From the NCBI RefSeq assembly GCF_021869535.1, contig NW_026262734.1:81654339-81718338 (forward strand): 64,000 bases of DNA, read 5' to 3'. Below are positions 1 to 11,768 of this stretch, piece by piece. Positions within the stretch are counted from its first letter, which is position 1. Each line of letters starts with the position of its first letter. The translations under genes and the position numbers were made by a program. The stretch is from Mytilus californianus. Lineage: Eukaryota; Mollusca; Bivalvia; Mytilida; Mytilidae. The notes under the pieces were generated by a model. The model searched no databases. It saw nothing but the letters and a program-made list of their open reading frames with translations, and had not been told where the DNA came from.

Positions 1-450
1 ATCATAAAGATTATGATCTTACAAGTTGTTTTTATTTTTTTATAAAATTCCCTATGAAAAAAGACTTTACTTACATTGTTATGAATCACAGTTTTTTTAA
101 AAATTCAGGAATAATCCGCCTAACTTCTATTTATGATAAAAACAAAAGTAACATTAACCGTTACCTTGATGAGATTTGCTCGTTAAATAATAAAGATTCT
201 TTAAATGATCTGAGAAGTATATACCATTTCAGCTGGTCTTATGTTGTGATGTTTCACGACTGTGTCAGATAAGGCCTACAAACATGTTTAATCCCTTCAT
301 GTTATAATGTGCCTGTCCTAAGTCCGGAACCTGTACTTATGTGGTTGATGAGGGTTGATGTGTATCATATTTGTTTTTGTCTATTGTTTTGAGCATAAAT
401 CAGGTTTTCTTGTTTGAATTGTAATGTCGGGGACATTTATAGCTTGTGAC
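1..450 (+). mobile_element. Penelope-like retroelement remnant: RT motif fragment joined to 3' tail
   Basis: Positions about 75-215 resemble the palm region of the reverse transcriptase at 46.6-47.6 kb. The DNA for a CYESQ stretch is followed by a variant active-site motif, RYLDE in place of RYLDD, then CSLNN. The reading frame is broken between these two parts, and the C-terminal coding region is missing. From about 235 the sequence becomes a retroelement 3' tail, with a GTTTCACGACTGTGTCAGATAAGG-like stretch and the core CCTGTCCTAAGTC, matching the tail at 35.9-36.4 kb. It is a decayed, internally deleted copy with no coding capacity. The left boundary lies outside the window. Confidence 0.6.
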
Positions 451-514
451 ACAGTTCGCGAAGGATATGTTCCAATTGTTCAAAATAATGTTGTAATCAC
501 AATCCTGTCCTCTT

Positions 515-775
515 TTCCCTGAATATGACCTACCGAACTAACATAATGATCAACATGACGGCTAACACATGTGGAGCAGGATCTGCTTACTCTTACTCAG
601 CACCTGATAACACCGCCGATTTTTGGTGGAGTTCCTGTTGCTCAGTTTTTAGTTTTCTATATTGTGTTGTGTGTACTGATGTTTGTATGTTTGTCTTTTT
701 CGTTTTTTGCCATGGCGTTTTTCTACTTTCGAATTCGAATGTCCATTTGATATCGTTCGCATCTTTTTAAGGCCA
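515..775 (+). repeat. Interspersed repeat, family D (GTTGCTCAGTTTTTAG type)
   Basis: This stretch shares an extended match with 44690-44895 (same strand) and with the reverse complement of 51121-51300. The common segments are the GTTGCTCAGTTTT core, a GTTTGTCTTTTTCGTTTT block, a CCATGG and a distal GAATGTCC block. The repeated architecture marks it as a dispersed retroelement 3' tail or SINE-like family. A short open frame across it is incidental. Confidence 0.6.
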
Positions 776-904
776 ATAACTTTTATTTGAGTCATTTTTG
801 AAAGAGGTTCTGATTTGACTATTTCCGTGATTTATTACTATGAAAGCTTTTTGAATAAAGTGTTATACGAGAGAAATTGGCATGATCGGGCATTTGGGTA
901 CTAA

Positions 905-1342
905 AAACTTGAAGTGCCCTCTTTAATTGCCAGATACAGACTGCATGAACTTTGATCTACTATGCAATTTAATTTCTTCGAAGACGAAAATCTCTTTTGG
1001 CTTTTTTCCTCTTTGCGACAACATGTAAAGAGTGTAAGGAACTTGACTAACCAACGTTACAATTTGTTGCACTTAGAGTAGGACTGCATGCATTTTTAAC
1101 TAATGTGGTGTCCAATATACTTACGTCTATTGTGTCGTAAAGGCTTTTGTGAAATGCAAAAGTTTTTTGTTTTGTATGTGCTACTGCTTTATTTACTTTT
1201 TTTGCAGTAGGTTTAACACTTTTTGATTTCGTCATACGCATGCGTTTCTTAAGACAGTTTTTTATAACTAAAATTCCAAGTAAAACATTAATCACAGATG
1301 AAGCTCCAGAATATAACATAAGTAACTCTGTCTTTGATATAC
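905..1342 (-). pseudogene. Decayed transmembrane/cytoplasmic-tail exon of a receptor-like protein
   Basis: On the minus strand an AG acceptor (TTTATTAG) is followed by GT ATA TCA AAG, i.e. phase 1, opening into ISKTELLMLYSG and a hydrophobic span ending in a basic KKRMRMTKSK stop-transfer. This parallels the intact exon at 63068-63678 (LSKTELLILFCG... then VKKRR). The conserved tail motif LYDTIDVS corresponds to LYESIDDS there. The frame stops after NCNVG near 1047, but similarity to the intact paralogue resumes past the stop in another frame: both copies share a CIVDQS segment. A premature stop plus a frameshift make it a pseudogene or dead exon. It could still serve as the last exon of a gene starting at 52.3 kb if the shortened tail is tolerated. 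Confidence 0.6.
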
Positions 1343-1854
1343 CTAATAAATTAGAAAGATTTGTTATTACAGTAATCATTAGTCGATATAATCTGATTTA
1401 TATTTATTACTATTCAAACAAATTTAACAACACAATTTTGAATTTAGATTATCTCCTTTTATTGGAAAAAACTACAACTTTATAAAAGTTGTAATTAAAA
1501 AATGTAAAATTTCATAGAAAAAAGAGACAGAAGATACCATGGGGAAAATCAAACAGACAAATCCATAGTCCCAATTCCCAAAAAATATAAACCAATAAGA
1601 CAAACATCAGTCCACAAAACACTACCCAGAAAATTAAAAATGTATCTGCACAGCTCTAAAAACTAGGGCGAGTTTTGCAGCATTAATAAAATAAAGTTAA
1701 AGTATATAGCAATACATTCACATATGATAAGAATGTCTGCAGGGGTTACATAAGCTGATCTTTAACAGGGCTACTAAACATCTGAAGTATTTTTAAGAAA
1801 AGAAATTAATAGTTCTTGGTATACTAGGACAAAATTCACTGTCTCAATGTTTTT

Positions 1855-2535
1855 CTAGTATTAAAAAGATATATATGAGAAAAAAAATAAAACTCTTATT
1901 TCGACTTAAATGTTAAGTTTGCAGACTTTCAGATTAAGTTAAGATTAAAATGAGAATTTATTTTATTAACTAGTGTTTTATCTTTCACCAATACTTATGA
2001 TATATCTAAACTTTAATTTTACCATCGTTTTGCTCTCCGTTATGTACCTTCGTCACACTTTCTTCTGAAGAAATATCTTTATCTGCATTTGATTTGGTTA
2101 TCACTACAAATTAAGATAATGTATTACTGTTCAGACAGTTCACTTGTAGTCAATTGAGATCATTTCAGTATATTTTCAGACTTTTCAGTAGTGTTGTTAT
2201 TTAACTTTGCAATACAATAGCATACTGAATTGTCTGGGAAGGTACTATACAGTACTAGATTAACTACAAGCCAAAAGTCTAAACAGTACTAAATTAACAA
2301 GACATATATGAAAAAAAAATTCAAAATCTTACTTCGACTTAAATGTTTAGTTTGCAGACTTTTTAGATTATGTTAAGATTAAAATGAGAATTAGTTTCAT
2401 TAACAAGTGTTTTGTCTTTTAACAATACCTGTGATATCTCTTAACTTTAATTTTACCATCGTTTGCTCTCCTTTATGTACCTTCGTCACACTTACTTCTG
2501 AAGAAATAGCTTTATCCGTATTTGATTTGGTCACT
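1855..2535. repeat. Diverged tandem duplication (~430-bp spacing) carrying an exon-like segment
   Basis: Positions about 1855-2110 and 2285-2535 are clearly similar: both contain CGACTTAAATGT, GTTTGCAGACTTT, ATGAGAATT, TTTACCATCG and CTTCGTCACACTT. On the minus strand each copy has a possible acceptor (TTTGTAG|TG near 2107, ATTTTAG|TG near 2534) followed by an open stretch starting ITKSNADKD in the left copy and TKSNTDKA in the right. The left copy stops after 30-odd codons (DGKIKV, stop). A 1-bp deletion shifts the right copy. The differences are mostly amino-acid changing, so coding constraint is not supported. I treat it as a duplication with a weak candidate terminal exon. Confidence 0.5.
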
Positions 2536-3426
2536 AAAATTTAAAAAAAACTTATTAATGAAAATATGATTAAAAAAAAAAGATTAAAAGTATACATGAT
2601 TGATTATTTCACACTATATACATTATATGAAACAAGAAACATGGACATGCAAAAAACACACATTAATTTAAATTTTTGGTGTTATTGATAAAATATTTTT
2701 AATTCCTTCTGTTACTTGATAGTGTAATATTATTTATACAAAACAAAATATTAATAATTATACTGTATCAATATATCCAGTAACACAAATATTGTGATCC
2801 TTAAATTGGTGTTCAAAAAGCAAAACACACAATCCCTCTCCCCGGTCGATGGGTTTTCAGGAAACATGTGATATGATTTTTTATTGGAACAAATACGGTA
2901 GTTAAAGCAAAACATAACGTAATGAATTTAAAGAATAATTTAATAAAATATAATGAAATTCATACCAGTTTTGGAGATTATGTATATATTTTTTATAGGT
3001 CAATAGACAGATTTCGTATTAACGTCTTAACGTGATAAACACAGAGGGGATTGTAACATTTATTGTTTTAGTATCCTAATATACGGTATTACAAAAACTT
3101 TTAAAAAATTAAACCTATTTTTGTTTGTTACTTTCAAGATTCCGTAAATGATGAATGTACCATGATGTCAACATTTTTATTTGTTTTAAATAACAAAACC
3201 CTTAGGTAATGGTTTTTCAATTTTCAAACCAATATACAATAGATAACATTTAACCCATAAGCCATACATTACGTTTATAAGGCAGTTTAACTTTTAATAG
3301 CAATGCTTCATACAACGTTGCTTTTCAATTCAGACATTTTTATTTTGTCTATGGCTTTCTTATCGCCAATTTATCAAATCTGGCTGAGTTCGACACAATA
3401 AGATTACATTTGAAGTTAAGTGCACA
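2536..3426. other. AT-rich spacer, nothing recognised
   Basis: I see no open frame with exon-like borders and no match to the other repeats of the window. The sequence is AT-rich with short A and T runs. Confidence 0.5.
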
Positions 3427-3612
3427 CCTGTGAATAACATGTCCCGTTCCAACCGTTGCTTCTGTTGTAGTTCAGTGTCTTTGTTGTTCCGTTGTTTTTC
3501 TCTTATAGTTGATGTGTTTCCCTCGGATTTAGTTTGCTACCCGGATTTGTTTTCGCTTAATCGAATTTTGACTATTGAACAGCGGTATACTACTGTTACC
3601 CTTATTTTTTTC
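3427..3612 (+). repeat. Interspersed repeat, family E (TGTGTTTCCCTCGG type)
   Basis: The signature TGTGTTTCCCTCGG, GATTTGTTTTCGCTTAATCG, TTTTGACTATTGAACA and CGGTATACTACTGTTACC recurs at 8795-8920 and in reverse complement at 11950-12120. It looks like the 3' part of a dispersed mussel retroelement. Confidence 0.6.
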
Positions 3613-3965
3613 TGAAAGAATTTTGTCTGGAAAAGCTATAGACTTGTTTATTTTGCTCCGTGTTGAAGGCCTCACTGTGACTTTGAGTTGAAGAACGCTG
3701 TTCCTCTGCTTTTTGTGTGTTTTTTGTTGTACATCTACGGATTGTGTGTCATGGATGGATACCCCATATCCTTTATTTTTCTATCATACATCTAATTGAG
3801 TTGATATAATAGTATCTATCTATTTTAACGAGACAGTTAGAAAGTTACAAAAGACAAATAGTTTTCACGCATATAGAATGGCTTTATAAAAAAAAATGTT
3901 ATCTCTTCCCGATTGATGGCTATAGATAAAATACTTTGCTGAACCAATTGAATTAGAAAAAGTAC

Positions 3966-4420
3966 AGAAACTTTCTAAAAATATATACATGATATACGCA
4001 GAGTTTTATGTTTGAAAAAACCCTAACAGATTTGGTTTTTGGTTTCTTTCAGTATTGTCATAAAAAAATCTTTGAGTACGAATCGCAGAATATAAAATTA
4101 AATGAAAGTCAAATTCAGGTTATCATCAATGGTTTTCTTGAACAGTCTTGCAAAAAAGATATAAGTATCTCATTTAAGAAATCTTTGAGGTAAACATTTC
4201 ACAGTAAATTATTTTCTAACCATGTCAGAAACTTTCTCAAAGTATGGATGCAGAGTTTATGTTTTGAAAAAAATACCCAACCGATTTGGTTTTGGTTTCT
4301 TTAAGTATTGTCATATAAACATCTATGATCACGAATCGCAAAGTATAAAATTTAATGAAAGTATCTTGCAATGTCGTCATCAATGTTTTGGGGACTGTTG
4401 TTTTTTTCATCATATTTTGT
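3966..4420. repeat. Diverged tandem duplication, ~260-bp period
   Basis: Two copies, about 3966-4165 and 4226-4410, share CAGAAACTTTCT, GCAGAGTTTATGTTT, GATTTGGTTTTGG, GTATTGTCATA, ACGAATCGCA and AATTTAATGAAAGT. Each happens to be open in one frame, giving similar short peptides (FGFF.YCH, HESQSIKFNES), but neither has exon-like borders or a recognisable domain. Confidence 0.55.
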
Positions 4421-5007
4421 TATCATTATTAATTATGTCTTTATTCGATCAAAATTAAAAATATAAAAGAATCGTCCTATTATTTTTTAAACATTCATAA
4501 AACAAGACATACGTGTACTTGTAGTCTCTTTTTCTACACACCCTATGACATTGTCACATATGAAATAAAAATAAAAATCATGAATGATAAGAAAAAAATA
4601 TTTATGTCAACCGGGTTTTCGATGTGTTGATAATACCAAAAAGTGTCTATGAACATTTTGTTTTTGTTTGTAAGTTAAAAATGTTTTTTTTAAAACGTGA
4701 CATCAAGTTGTAAAAAATATTTTTGTTAATAAAGATAATAACATGCAGTTGTATAATTAATGATAATGATAATGATGAAAATAACAATAATAAAAACAAT
4801 AGTATTTTTACTAATAATGACAATATTACCAGTAGTAGCAACAATAATAACTTCTATAAATAATGATAAAGAGTTGATCCGGAAAGTGAAACTTAGAAAA
4901 TAATATTCAATATCGACATTGACACTAAGAATTACAAATATTGCGACAATCAAACATATATTATGGATTAAAAATAGAACATAAGGTACCAAATGCTGGC
5001 CAAACAA

Positions 5008-5129
5008 TAATATATATATATATATATTCAAAAGTGAGAAAGATCTAAGAATGAGGGCTTCAAATATACAGCACGATATATTCAGAAGTGAGAAATATCT
5101 AAGAATGAGGGCTTCAAATATACAGCACG
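5008..5129. repeat. (TA)n microsatellite followed by a 54-bp tandem duplication
   Basis: A TA run at 5008-5027 leads into two 54-bp units at 5026-5079 and 5080-5129. They are nearly identical over AAGAATGAGGGCTTCAAATA and the following TACAGCACG. The minus-strand open frame spanning the region is a by-product of the duplication. Confidence 0.8.
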
Positions 5130-6004
5130 TGCGGACGAGTAAAGTCAGTACATTAAACTCTGAAGATTTGCTATGCTGTAGTTTTTGTAGAATTTTAAAT
5201 TTTAGTCTTTCAATCACTAATATATTTGAGGACTTATAGTGCATACTTTATACTTCTCGAAACCACACTCCAGCCTCCTAATTGGTGAACTGGAGACTTA
5301 GACTACATAGGAATATATATTAAGTCATTGTGTCATACTCAAACAATATTTATATAAATGAATATCGTTTACCTATGAAACAATAGTAGCAAAAGGGGAT
5401 CGCAAACGTGATGTTTTTTACGTGCAAATATTGTAGTTATACGCGCAAATGTAATGCTTCGTTTTCGGTTGAGGTTTCCCTTACACAAATATGTTTGTCA
5501 CAGTTGACATGGATTTGTCCCATTTGTCGCAGTCACTACACTACCGTGCACTGTTTCACTCTTTTTTGACAAATAACTGATTACAATCTCATTTTGCATC
5601 GGCTTCATATATGTGCTGCATTAATGTAGCAAAACCTTCATACCTATCAGAAGCTGCATATTTTTTTCCCAAAATGTATCTAAGGTCTGTGTTGCTATGC
5701 ATTTGGTTTTATGTGCATGGTTATTTTTCTTACAGCTGTGTTGTCTATCTTCCTGCTCCATTTGATTTATATTTATCAAAAAATTGATATTCAAGACATT
5801 TAATATTTAATAATTGTCATATTGAATAGCAACAAAAATTACCCCAGTTTTTATTTCCTAAAGCAGGAGATAGCTGTCTCATGTACATATTTTTCCTACT
5901 GTAGTAATATAGGTTATAATGAATTATCTATTGGACGTAAACATACACATACACGAATAAAATTCGAATGATTTAATGCTTAGTTTCTGAGTTGAAGATC
6001 TTGT
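5130..6004. other. AT-rich spacer, nothing recognised
   Basis: No supported gene or repeat. The MITE at 6007 marks its right limit. Confidence 0.5.
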
Positions 6005-6006
6005 TA

Positions 6007-6461
6007 GGTGTAATACCACCAAATCATAGTACGGTTGCATACGAAAATAGGTCTAAAAAAATATTCCCTTGAATTTGACAGTTGTAGGTAATTGATCCTA
6101 CATTTCATTGCAGTAAAACATTTCTGGGTCATAAACATATATCTTGGGTATTTCAAAGCACCATTATTATTTTATTTGGGGTTTCTATAAAATATTTTGG
6201 AAACTTGAAGTTACATGGTTACTAAAGCTTGTACACAGGTTAAAAAAGGGGAAAAATTTGATTGGTTAACTTCCAGTGATGGTTATTTTCTTATATGCAA
6301 TGAAATGTTATGTGAAATTTTTTTTATAGTACTGGACAGGATAAAACTTTACTCATGCCAAGTATTTCTTTATTTGAAACAAAGATAAATTCTGCACAAT
6401 TTTTTGAAAAGTGCAAATTTAACAAAGACTAATAGGGGAAAATCAATGGTGGTATTACACC
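6007..6461. mobile_element. MITE copy 1 (455 bp, GGTGTAATACCACCA termini)
   Basis: The element begins GGTGTAATACCACCA and ends with its exact inverse complement, TGGTGGTATTACACC. It is flanked by TA on both sides (6005-6006 and 6462-6463), as expected for a TA-targeting Tc1/mariner-type MITE. It is very close in sequence to copies at 7364-7826 and 38713-39176 along its whole length, but lacks an 8-bp block (TCACATCC) that both others carry near the left end. It has no coding capacity. Confidence 0.85.
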
Positions 6462-6463
6462 TA

Positions 6464-7363
6464 ATATGGGAATCTGTACATGCACTTTTGACCTTGTGAG
6501 TACTCTCGTGTGTTAAAATTTCTTGCTATTTAAGTGAAATATTACAAATAATGAAATATTCTGAGTGGATTGAGTCTCCAAAACACATTTTATAAGAACA
6601 TTTCCTTGAAATAGGACTTTACCATGAATATTAGTTGACAGAACAAGCCATACTTAGAGTTTGGGTGAGCTTTTTCTCCTTATTTATTATATTCTGCTAT
6701 ACTAGAAATTTTTTCCTAAGAAATACTTAAATAAATATATAGTTTTAAGTAAATGAAATTATTTTTAAAGCAGTAACAACAAATTATTCACCAAAAGAGA
6801 AGCTTTTTATGTCCCTCTCTGGGACGCGGCGTAAATTTAAGTTTTACGTAAGGACTTATTGAAACCTCCTTGGAGACAGCAAACTTTTATACGGATAGTT
6901 CATTCAGCTTGAATACTTCAATTATTCATTTATTTTAACATTTCTATCATAAATGAGTGAAAGTTACCCCAAAATTTTTATTTATTGGCCTAAAAAGTAG
7001 AAATTTTGAGGAAATGAGAGGTATAAATGGACCAAAAGAGACCTTATAAGGAAGAAAAAGAGGTCCATTAGTACTATTTATCATCCTAAAGTCATCTTTT
7101 GTATCATATTCAACTGTTTGTAGGCAGATGAGATAAATATTTGATCATTTATTGGTCCACACAATATTCTATCATGATGCGGCTGGGTTTGGATTTTTAG
7201 AAGAAATTTTGCTCGAATCGCTGTAGATGTCGTCTAACATTATACTAGATTTTTCTCAAATTATTGACTGATTATGACAAAACTTGACAGGAAAGCTTGA
7301 AATAACCAGTATTACAAAGGAAAAAATTCACATTCAGTTTATTTAACAAAAAAGTCTTCTTTA
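6464..7363. other. Spacer between two MITE copies
   Basis: AT-rich sequence with no gene or repeat that I can identify. Confidence 0.5.
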
Positions 7364-7826
7364 GGTGTAATGCCACCAAATCATAGTACGTCACATCCGG
7401 TTGCATACGAAAATAGGTCTAAAAAATATTCCCTTGAATTTGACAGTTGTAGGTAATTGATCCTACATTTCATTGCAGTAAAACATTTCTGGGTCATAAA
7501 CATATATCTTGGGTATTTCAAAGCACCATTATTTTTTTATTTGGGGTTTCTATAAAATATTTTGGAAACTTGAGGTTACATGGTTACTAAAGCTTGTACA
7601 CAGGTTAAAAAAGGGGGGAAATTTGATTGGTTAATTTCCAGTGATGGTTATTTTCTTATATGCAATGAAATGTTATGTGAAATTTTTTTTATAGTACTGG
7701 ACAGGATAAAACTTTACTCATGCCAAGTATTTCTTTATTTGAAACAAAGGTAAATTCTGCACAATTTTTTGAAAAGTACAAATTTAACAAAGACTAATAG
7801 GGGAAAATCAATGGTGGTATTACACC
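7364..7826. mobile_element. MITE copy 2 (463 bp)
   Basis: Same family and orientation as the copy at 6007-6461. The left terminus reads GGTGTAATGCCACCA (one substitution) and the right terminus TGGTGGTATTACACC. A TA lies at the left flank, but the right flank reads TG, so the target duplication has mutated or the site was imperfect. Confidence 0.85.
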
Positions 7827-7828
7827 TG

Positions 7829-8520
7829 TTAAACATTAAACAAAAATTGGAGATACCCTGAAGTTAACTTCACTTGTAATGGAATCATTTGCCATGTAAT
7901 TTCAAGTGTTGGTCAAATAGTATCTCATGGGATCTGTACAAAAGAAAATCAAAAATAACAATAGAGATACTACCAAAAGTGTCCATAAAATATTTATTTT
8001 GAAAAACAAGCATCATGCATTCAGATAAACCATCCGACCACCTATGTATTTATATCATTACCATTATATTAGTTTATAATGTACTATCACATATTAGTGT
8101 TATAATTAAATAAGGTTCAATATTTTTGTTCAAAATGTACAATCCATCTAATCATTCTCACCCTTGCAAATCATTGCAATTACAGTCTTGTTAACAGCCT
8201 TTACCAAATAAATTAAACGAGCATGGTTCATAAGCTTTGCCATTCCTTGACTGGTATCCTAGTTTACATTCTGGAAATGTATCAAACTGTCAATTACTAA
8301 ATGGTAAATATTTATGTAATTTACCATTAAACAAACAAAAAAAAACAATCAATCAATCATTTTTAGATATGCTATATAGGAAGAGAGTACATGAAAGCAG
8401 TAATTTGATTTGACGTAACCATTTCAATCTTTAGATAAAGCGGCCTTTTATAGAATAAGAATATAATTTTTCAGTATCGAAAAGTGTGCAACTGCCTGAT
8501 AAAGTTTGACTTTAAATTTA
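7829..8520. other. AT-rich spacer, nothing recognised
   Basis: No supported gene or repeat. Poly-A-rich patches near 8336-8347. Confidence 0.5.
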
Positions 8521-8524
8521 CATT

Positions 8525-8925
8525 ATGAGTTATGAGGTTGAACCACTGAAATCGACACTATATAAAAATACGATCACCATCACAAATTGGTTGACCGATA
8601 CGATGTGTAGGTGTCTTATCTCACCATCGACATAGTTTCATGGTATTAGATCTGAAAATCCCAGAGTAGTAGTAGAATTAATAATTCTACCGATTATGTC
8701 CTATTCTTGGTAGTGACATTTTTATTGAGTGCGAATTCGCATGGCGGGTAATACAGATATATTGAAGATGTAGGAGACGCTTACAATGTCGACGCATCTG
8801 GTCTCGCTTCTTTTGGAGTTCATGTGTTTCCCTCAGTTTCACTTTGTGACCTTGATTTGTCTTATCCGAAACGATTTATGAGGTTTGAACAACGGTAAAC
8901 AACTGTCGCCTTAACTTAATACTTA
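8525..8925 (+). repeat. Interspersed repeat, longer family E copy
   Basis: The distal part (from about 8790) has the family E signature TGTGTTTCCCTCAG, GACCTTGATTTGTC and TTTGAACAACGGTAAACAACTG, matching 3427-3612. The proximal part contains a short palindrome, GTAGAATTAATAATTCTAC, and GCGAATTCGCATGG. I recognise this leader as typical mussel repeat DNA, but no second leader copy is present here to delimit it. Confidence 0.5.
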
Positions 8926-9264
8926 CCGATGTATTTACCGTTGATTTCTTCATAGTTCGAACAACAATCATATTCTCAACTTATATAACAAATAACATTA
9001 TTACACTTTATGTCAAAATGCCAGATTTTGATTGGTTAATACGCGGGAAATAATTTACTCTGTCCCATGGCTTCGCCTCAGTTGACAATGTTTTCTCGGG
9101 GTAACAATCTGCTCTATCACCCTCTCAGCTATGTGTTATTTATATAATGAATTGTGCCGTATTAACACGATAGGAGGAGGGTTAATTGAGATAATGATTT
9201 AGAACAATGATGAGTTAATAATAGTTAGTTTCATCATTACGTTTTGAAAATGTATGGAAATGAT

Positions 9265-9435
9265 TCATTGATTGATTGGTGTTTAACGCAACTGTTAGCA
9301 CTTTTGTGCAATATCGTTGCAGTAGGTTTTTATTGATGGAGGAACCCGGAGTGCCTGGAGACAACCACTGATCTTCGGTTGGAAAATTGACAATTCTAAA
9401 CTATTAAGACTGGAATCGAGTGCACCTGCAATAAT
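9265..9435 (+). repeat. Mollusc SINE-like repeat (GATTGGTGTTTAACG type)
   Basis: It begins GATTGATTGGTGTTTAACGC and contains GTTTTTATTGATGGAGGAAC, CGGAGTGCCTGGAG, GATCTTCGGTTGG and GAGTGCACCTGC. I recognise this composition as a repeat common in bivalve genomes. A short related head recurs at 24945. Confidence 0.55.
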
Positions 9436-9835
9436 AATCGTTTTATGGACATACCGTCTGTCAATTGTCTTACCAGAAATACATGTATGCCAACCTGATA
9501 TAATTACTCAATTGTGCAACACTATCCTTGCATGGTATAATTAAGTTAACAAAACGATAACACAGATGGCTTGAAGAAGATTATAATGAAAACGTTAAAT
9601 ATGTCTGGACAGCATTCTAAGCATGCAGAGCCAAGGCAAATGGTCATCAGCCTTTATATATCAGTCCGAATTGACCAATGTTACAAGAAAGGATCAAACT
9701 TGTCACAACAATTAAACATTCCATAAATATAATCCAGCAATGTGTTAATTTTTCTGAGACATGTATCAATTATCACTTGTGTTCAATTGTTTTTTTTTTT
9801 TTTGCTTTTGCAAAATCGGAACAGTGTAACTAGCC

Positions 9836-10225
9836 AATTAAATTGAGAATGGATATTGGGAATGTGTCAAAGAGACAACAATCCGACCAAAGAGCAGAAA
9901 ACAGCCCAAGGCATCTAATGGGTCTTCAACACAGCGAGAAAATCCCGCACCCGGAGGCGTGCTTCAGCTGGCACCTTAACAAAGATGTGTACTAGTTCAG
10001 TGATAATGGACGTCATACTAAACTCCAAAATATATAAATGAACTAAAATTTAAAAAAAAACATACAAGACTGACAAAGGCCAGAGGCTCCTGACTTGGGA
10101 CAGGCGCAAAAATGCGGCGGGGTTAAACATGTTTTGTGAGATCTCAACCCTCCCCTTATACCTCTAGCCAAGGTAGAAAAAACAAACACACAGCAATACG
10201 CACAGTAAAACTCAGTTTAAAAGAA
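9836..10225 (-). mobile_element. Solo 3' tail of Penelope-like family B
   Basis: This is a near-copy of 37470-37870 and 19695-20060. The diagnostic plus-strand order is GAGAATGGATATTGGGAATG, GTGTCAAAGAGACAACAA, CACCCGGAGGCGT, AATGGACGTCATACTAAACT, GCTCCTGACTTGGGACAGGC, ATGCGGCGGGGTTAAACATG and ACCTCTAGCCA. The 37.5-kb copy continues into family B coding sequence, which identifies these as minus-oriented 3' ends. This copy lacks any coding part. Confidence 0.7.
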
Positions 10226-10229
10226 CCGA

Positions 10230-11475
10230 ACCATATTTCGAGCAAAAAAAAAGTTTGGTTTAAGGTCCTTATATTGAAATAGCATCTTTCAGAACCTGAA
10301 GTGATCGTTTAGAAACAGTGGTTGAACAAGTTTTCGATCAAGAAGACAAAGTACTTATTGAATAGCAGAGTCTTTTATGACGCTATCATGCATCATGAGG
10401 TTACAGTATTTGTAATTCTCATTTTTATGCAAAAGATCCTGAACTTTTACTGAGGAACGAGACCCTGGTGAGAACTATGTTACATTGAACAAATTGAGTA
10501 ATGAAATAGAAATATAAAGCCCCCTTAAAACACAAATGGTCTGCAACATTACAGATTGAACTGGACATTTTGATGTGAGATAATTAAGAGAATGTTCCTT
10601 CTAGGTTTACAAAGATTCCATTATACTGCTTATTCTTCGGTTCTTTGAATTAAACTTATGGCTTCCAGTACCCCTGCGAGATATTATGCCAAGTGTTATA
10701 AGTGTTGCAAACGTAATTTGAAAATGGTAAATGTAGAATAATCCCAAGAGTAGAATAACACAATTGTAAAAGGTGAAAATGCGCGACAAAAATATATTTG
10801 AGCTTATTATATAATTGATTTAAATTTACAAGTACAAAATATGCTTGGATTGATTTAGAAAAATTTAAACTTAAAATTATGCGTTGAGATAACTCAAATA
10901 ATTAAACTTTATAATTAAAAAAAACAGCAAATTTTGTATTTATAACAGAAAGAACACGCATATACGGTCATCTCCTTTTTTTTCTTATTTTCAAAAAATA
11001 TTTCAAGAGAAAGGCAATACCATGGCAACAAAAACAATAGAGAAAGGGCAATAATCAAAAACAAGCATTACAAATAAAGCTTAAGAGTATAACATCTTTT
11101 TTCTTATTTAATTTCCAAATTCTGACATTTACTTTTCTATTCATAATAATGCTTTATTCCGAATGATTCTTACTAAATGTGTCAATTTCTCACAACCCGT
11201 GCCTTGAAAACCCAATCGCTTACTAATGTCTTAAATGCAAGTTTGTTGAATTCTGTCCCATTGTGGTGTGTTTGCTTAGAAAATAATAGATGTATTAGAC
11301 ATTACATGCAAGAATTCAAACCAGTCTGAAATGGGATTGGCAATTGAGTATTTTGATTAATTAGTCCAAGTAGTTGTGATGTATGGGAAGACAATTTTAA
11401 TTTGTTCATTGAAGCATTCCTGTTTGGTCCATATTAATTAATATAAAAAATACCATCAGCAGACTGCATGATTAA
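10230..11475. other. AT-rich spacer, nothing firmly recognised
   Basis: A 60-codon minus-strand open frame at 10607-10789 contains one hydrophobic segment followed by SRRGTGSHK. It resembles no family I know and has no support as a gene. Otherwise there is no recognisable content. Confidence 0.45.
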
Positions 11476-11479
11476 CTGG

Positions 11480-11665
11480 ACTACTTGATACTCTCCCTTA
11501 CCAGGGACAATAGTGTAACAATACAAAAATAATAAAAACCATGTAAAAATCAGTTTGAAATGGCTTGACTCATCAGATCGGTACGAAGCACACCAATATT
11601 ATAACATAAAGACATAAAGACACAAAGTACCGATCTAAGAGTTCTCGCCGTTACTGAAAGAGAGT
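11480..11665 (-). mobile_element. Decayed retroelement 3' tail (family H)
   Basis: The reverse complement contains ATTGTTACACTATTGTCCC followed by GGTAAGGG, and upstream of it GTACCGATCTGATGAG. These resemble the tail at 35.9-36.4 kb (GCTGTTACACCACTGTCCC; GAATCGATCTAATGAG). Only the middle of the tail is left. Confidence 0.45.
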
Positions 11666-11760
11666 TTAAAGACGTCATAAACAGTTTGCAGTACCAAGAT
11701 ATTAGTACATAATGTCGTCATGATATCGGACCATAATTTATTATAAATTTAAAGTAATCT

Positions 11761-11768
11761 ATATTTAA
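11761..11768. repeat. Left 8-bp target-site duplication, ATATTTAA
   Basis: The same eight bases occur at 21734-21741, immediately outside the opposite hAT-like terminus. Eight bases is the length hAT transposases generate. Confidence 0.5.

Noticed and set aside
4726-5244. 172-codon minus-strand open frame with a repeated CCIFEALILR motif
   Set aside because: The repeat comes from a 54-bp DNA tandem duplication beside a TA run; the hydrophobic residues reflect AT-rich sequence.
10607-10789. Small membrane protein or tail exon (hydrophobic segment then SRRGTGSHK)
   Set aside because: No similarity to the transmembrane exons at 1.3 or 63.7 kb and no other support in AT-rich DNA.
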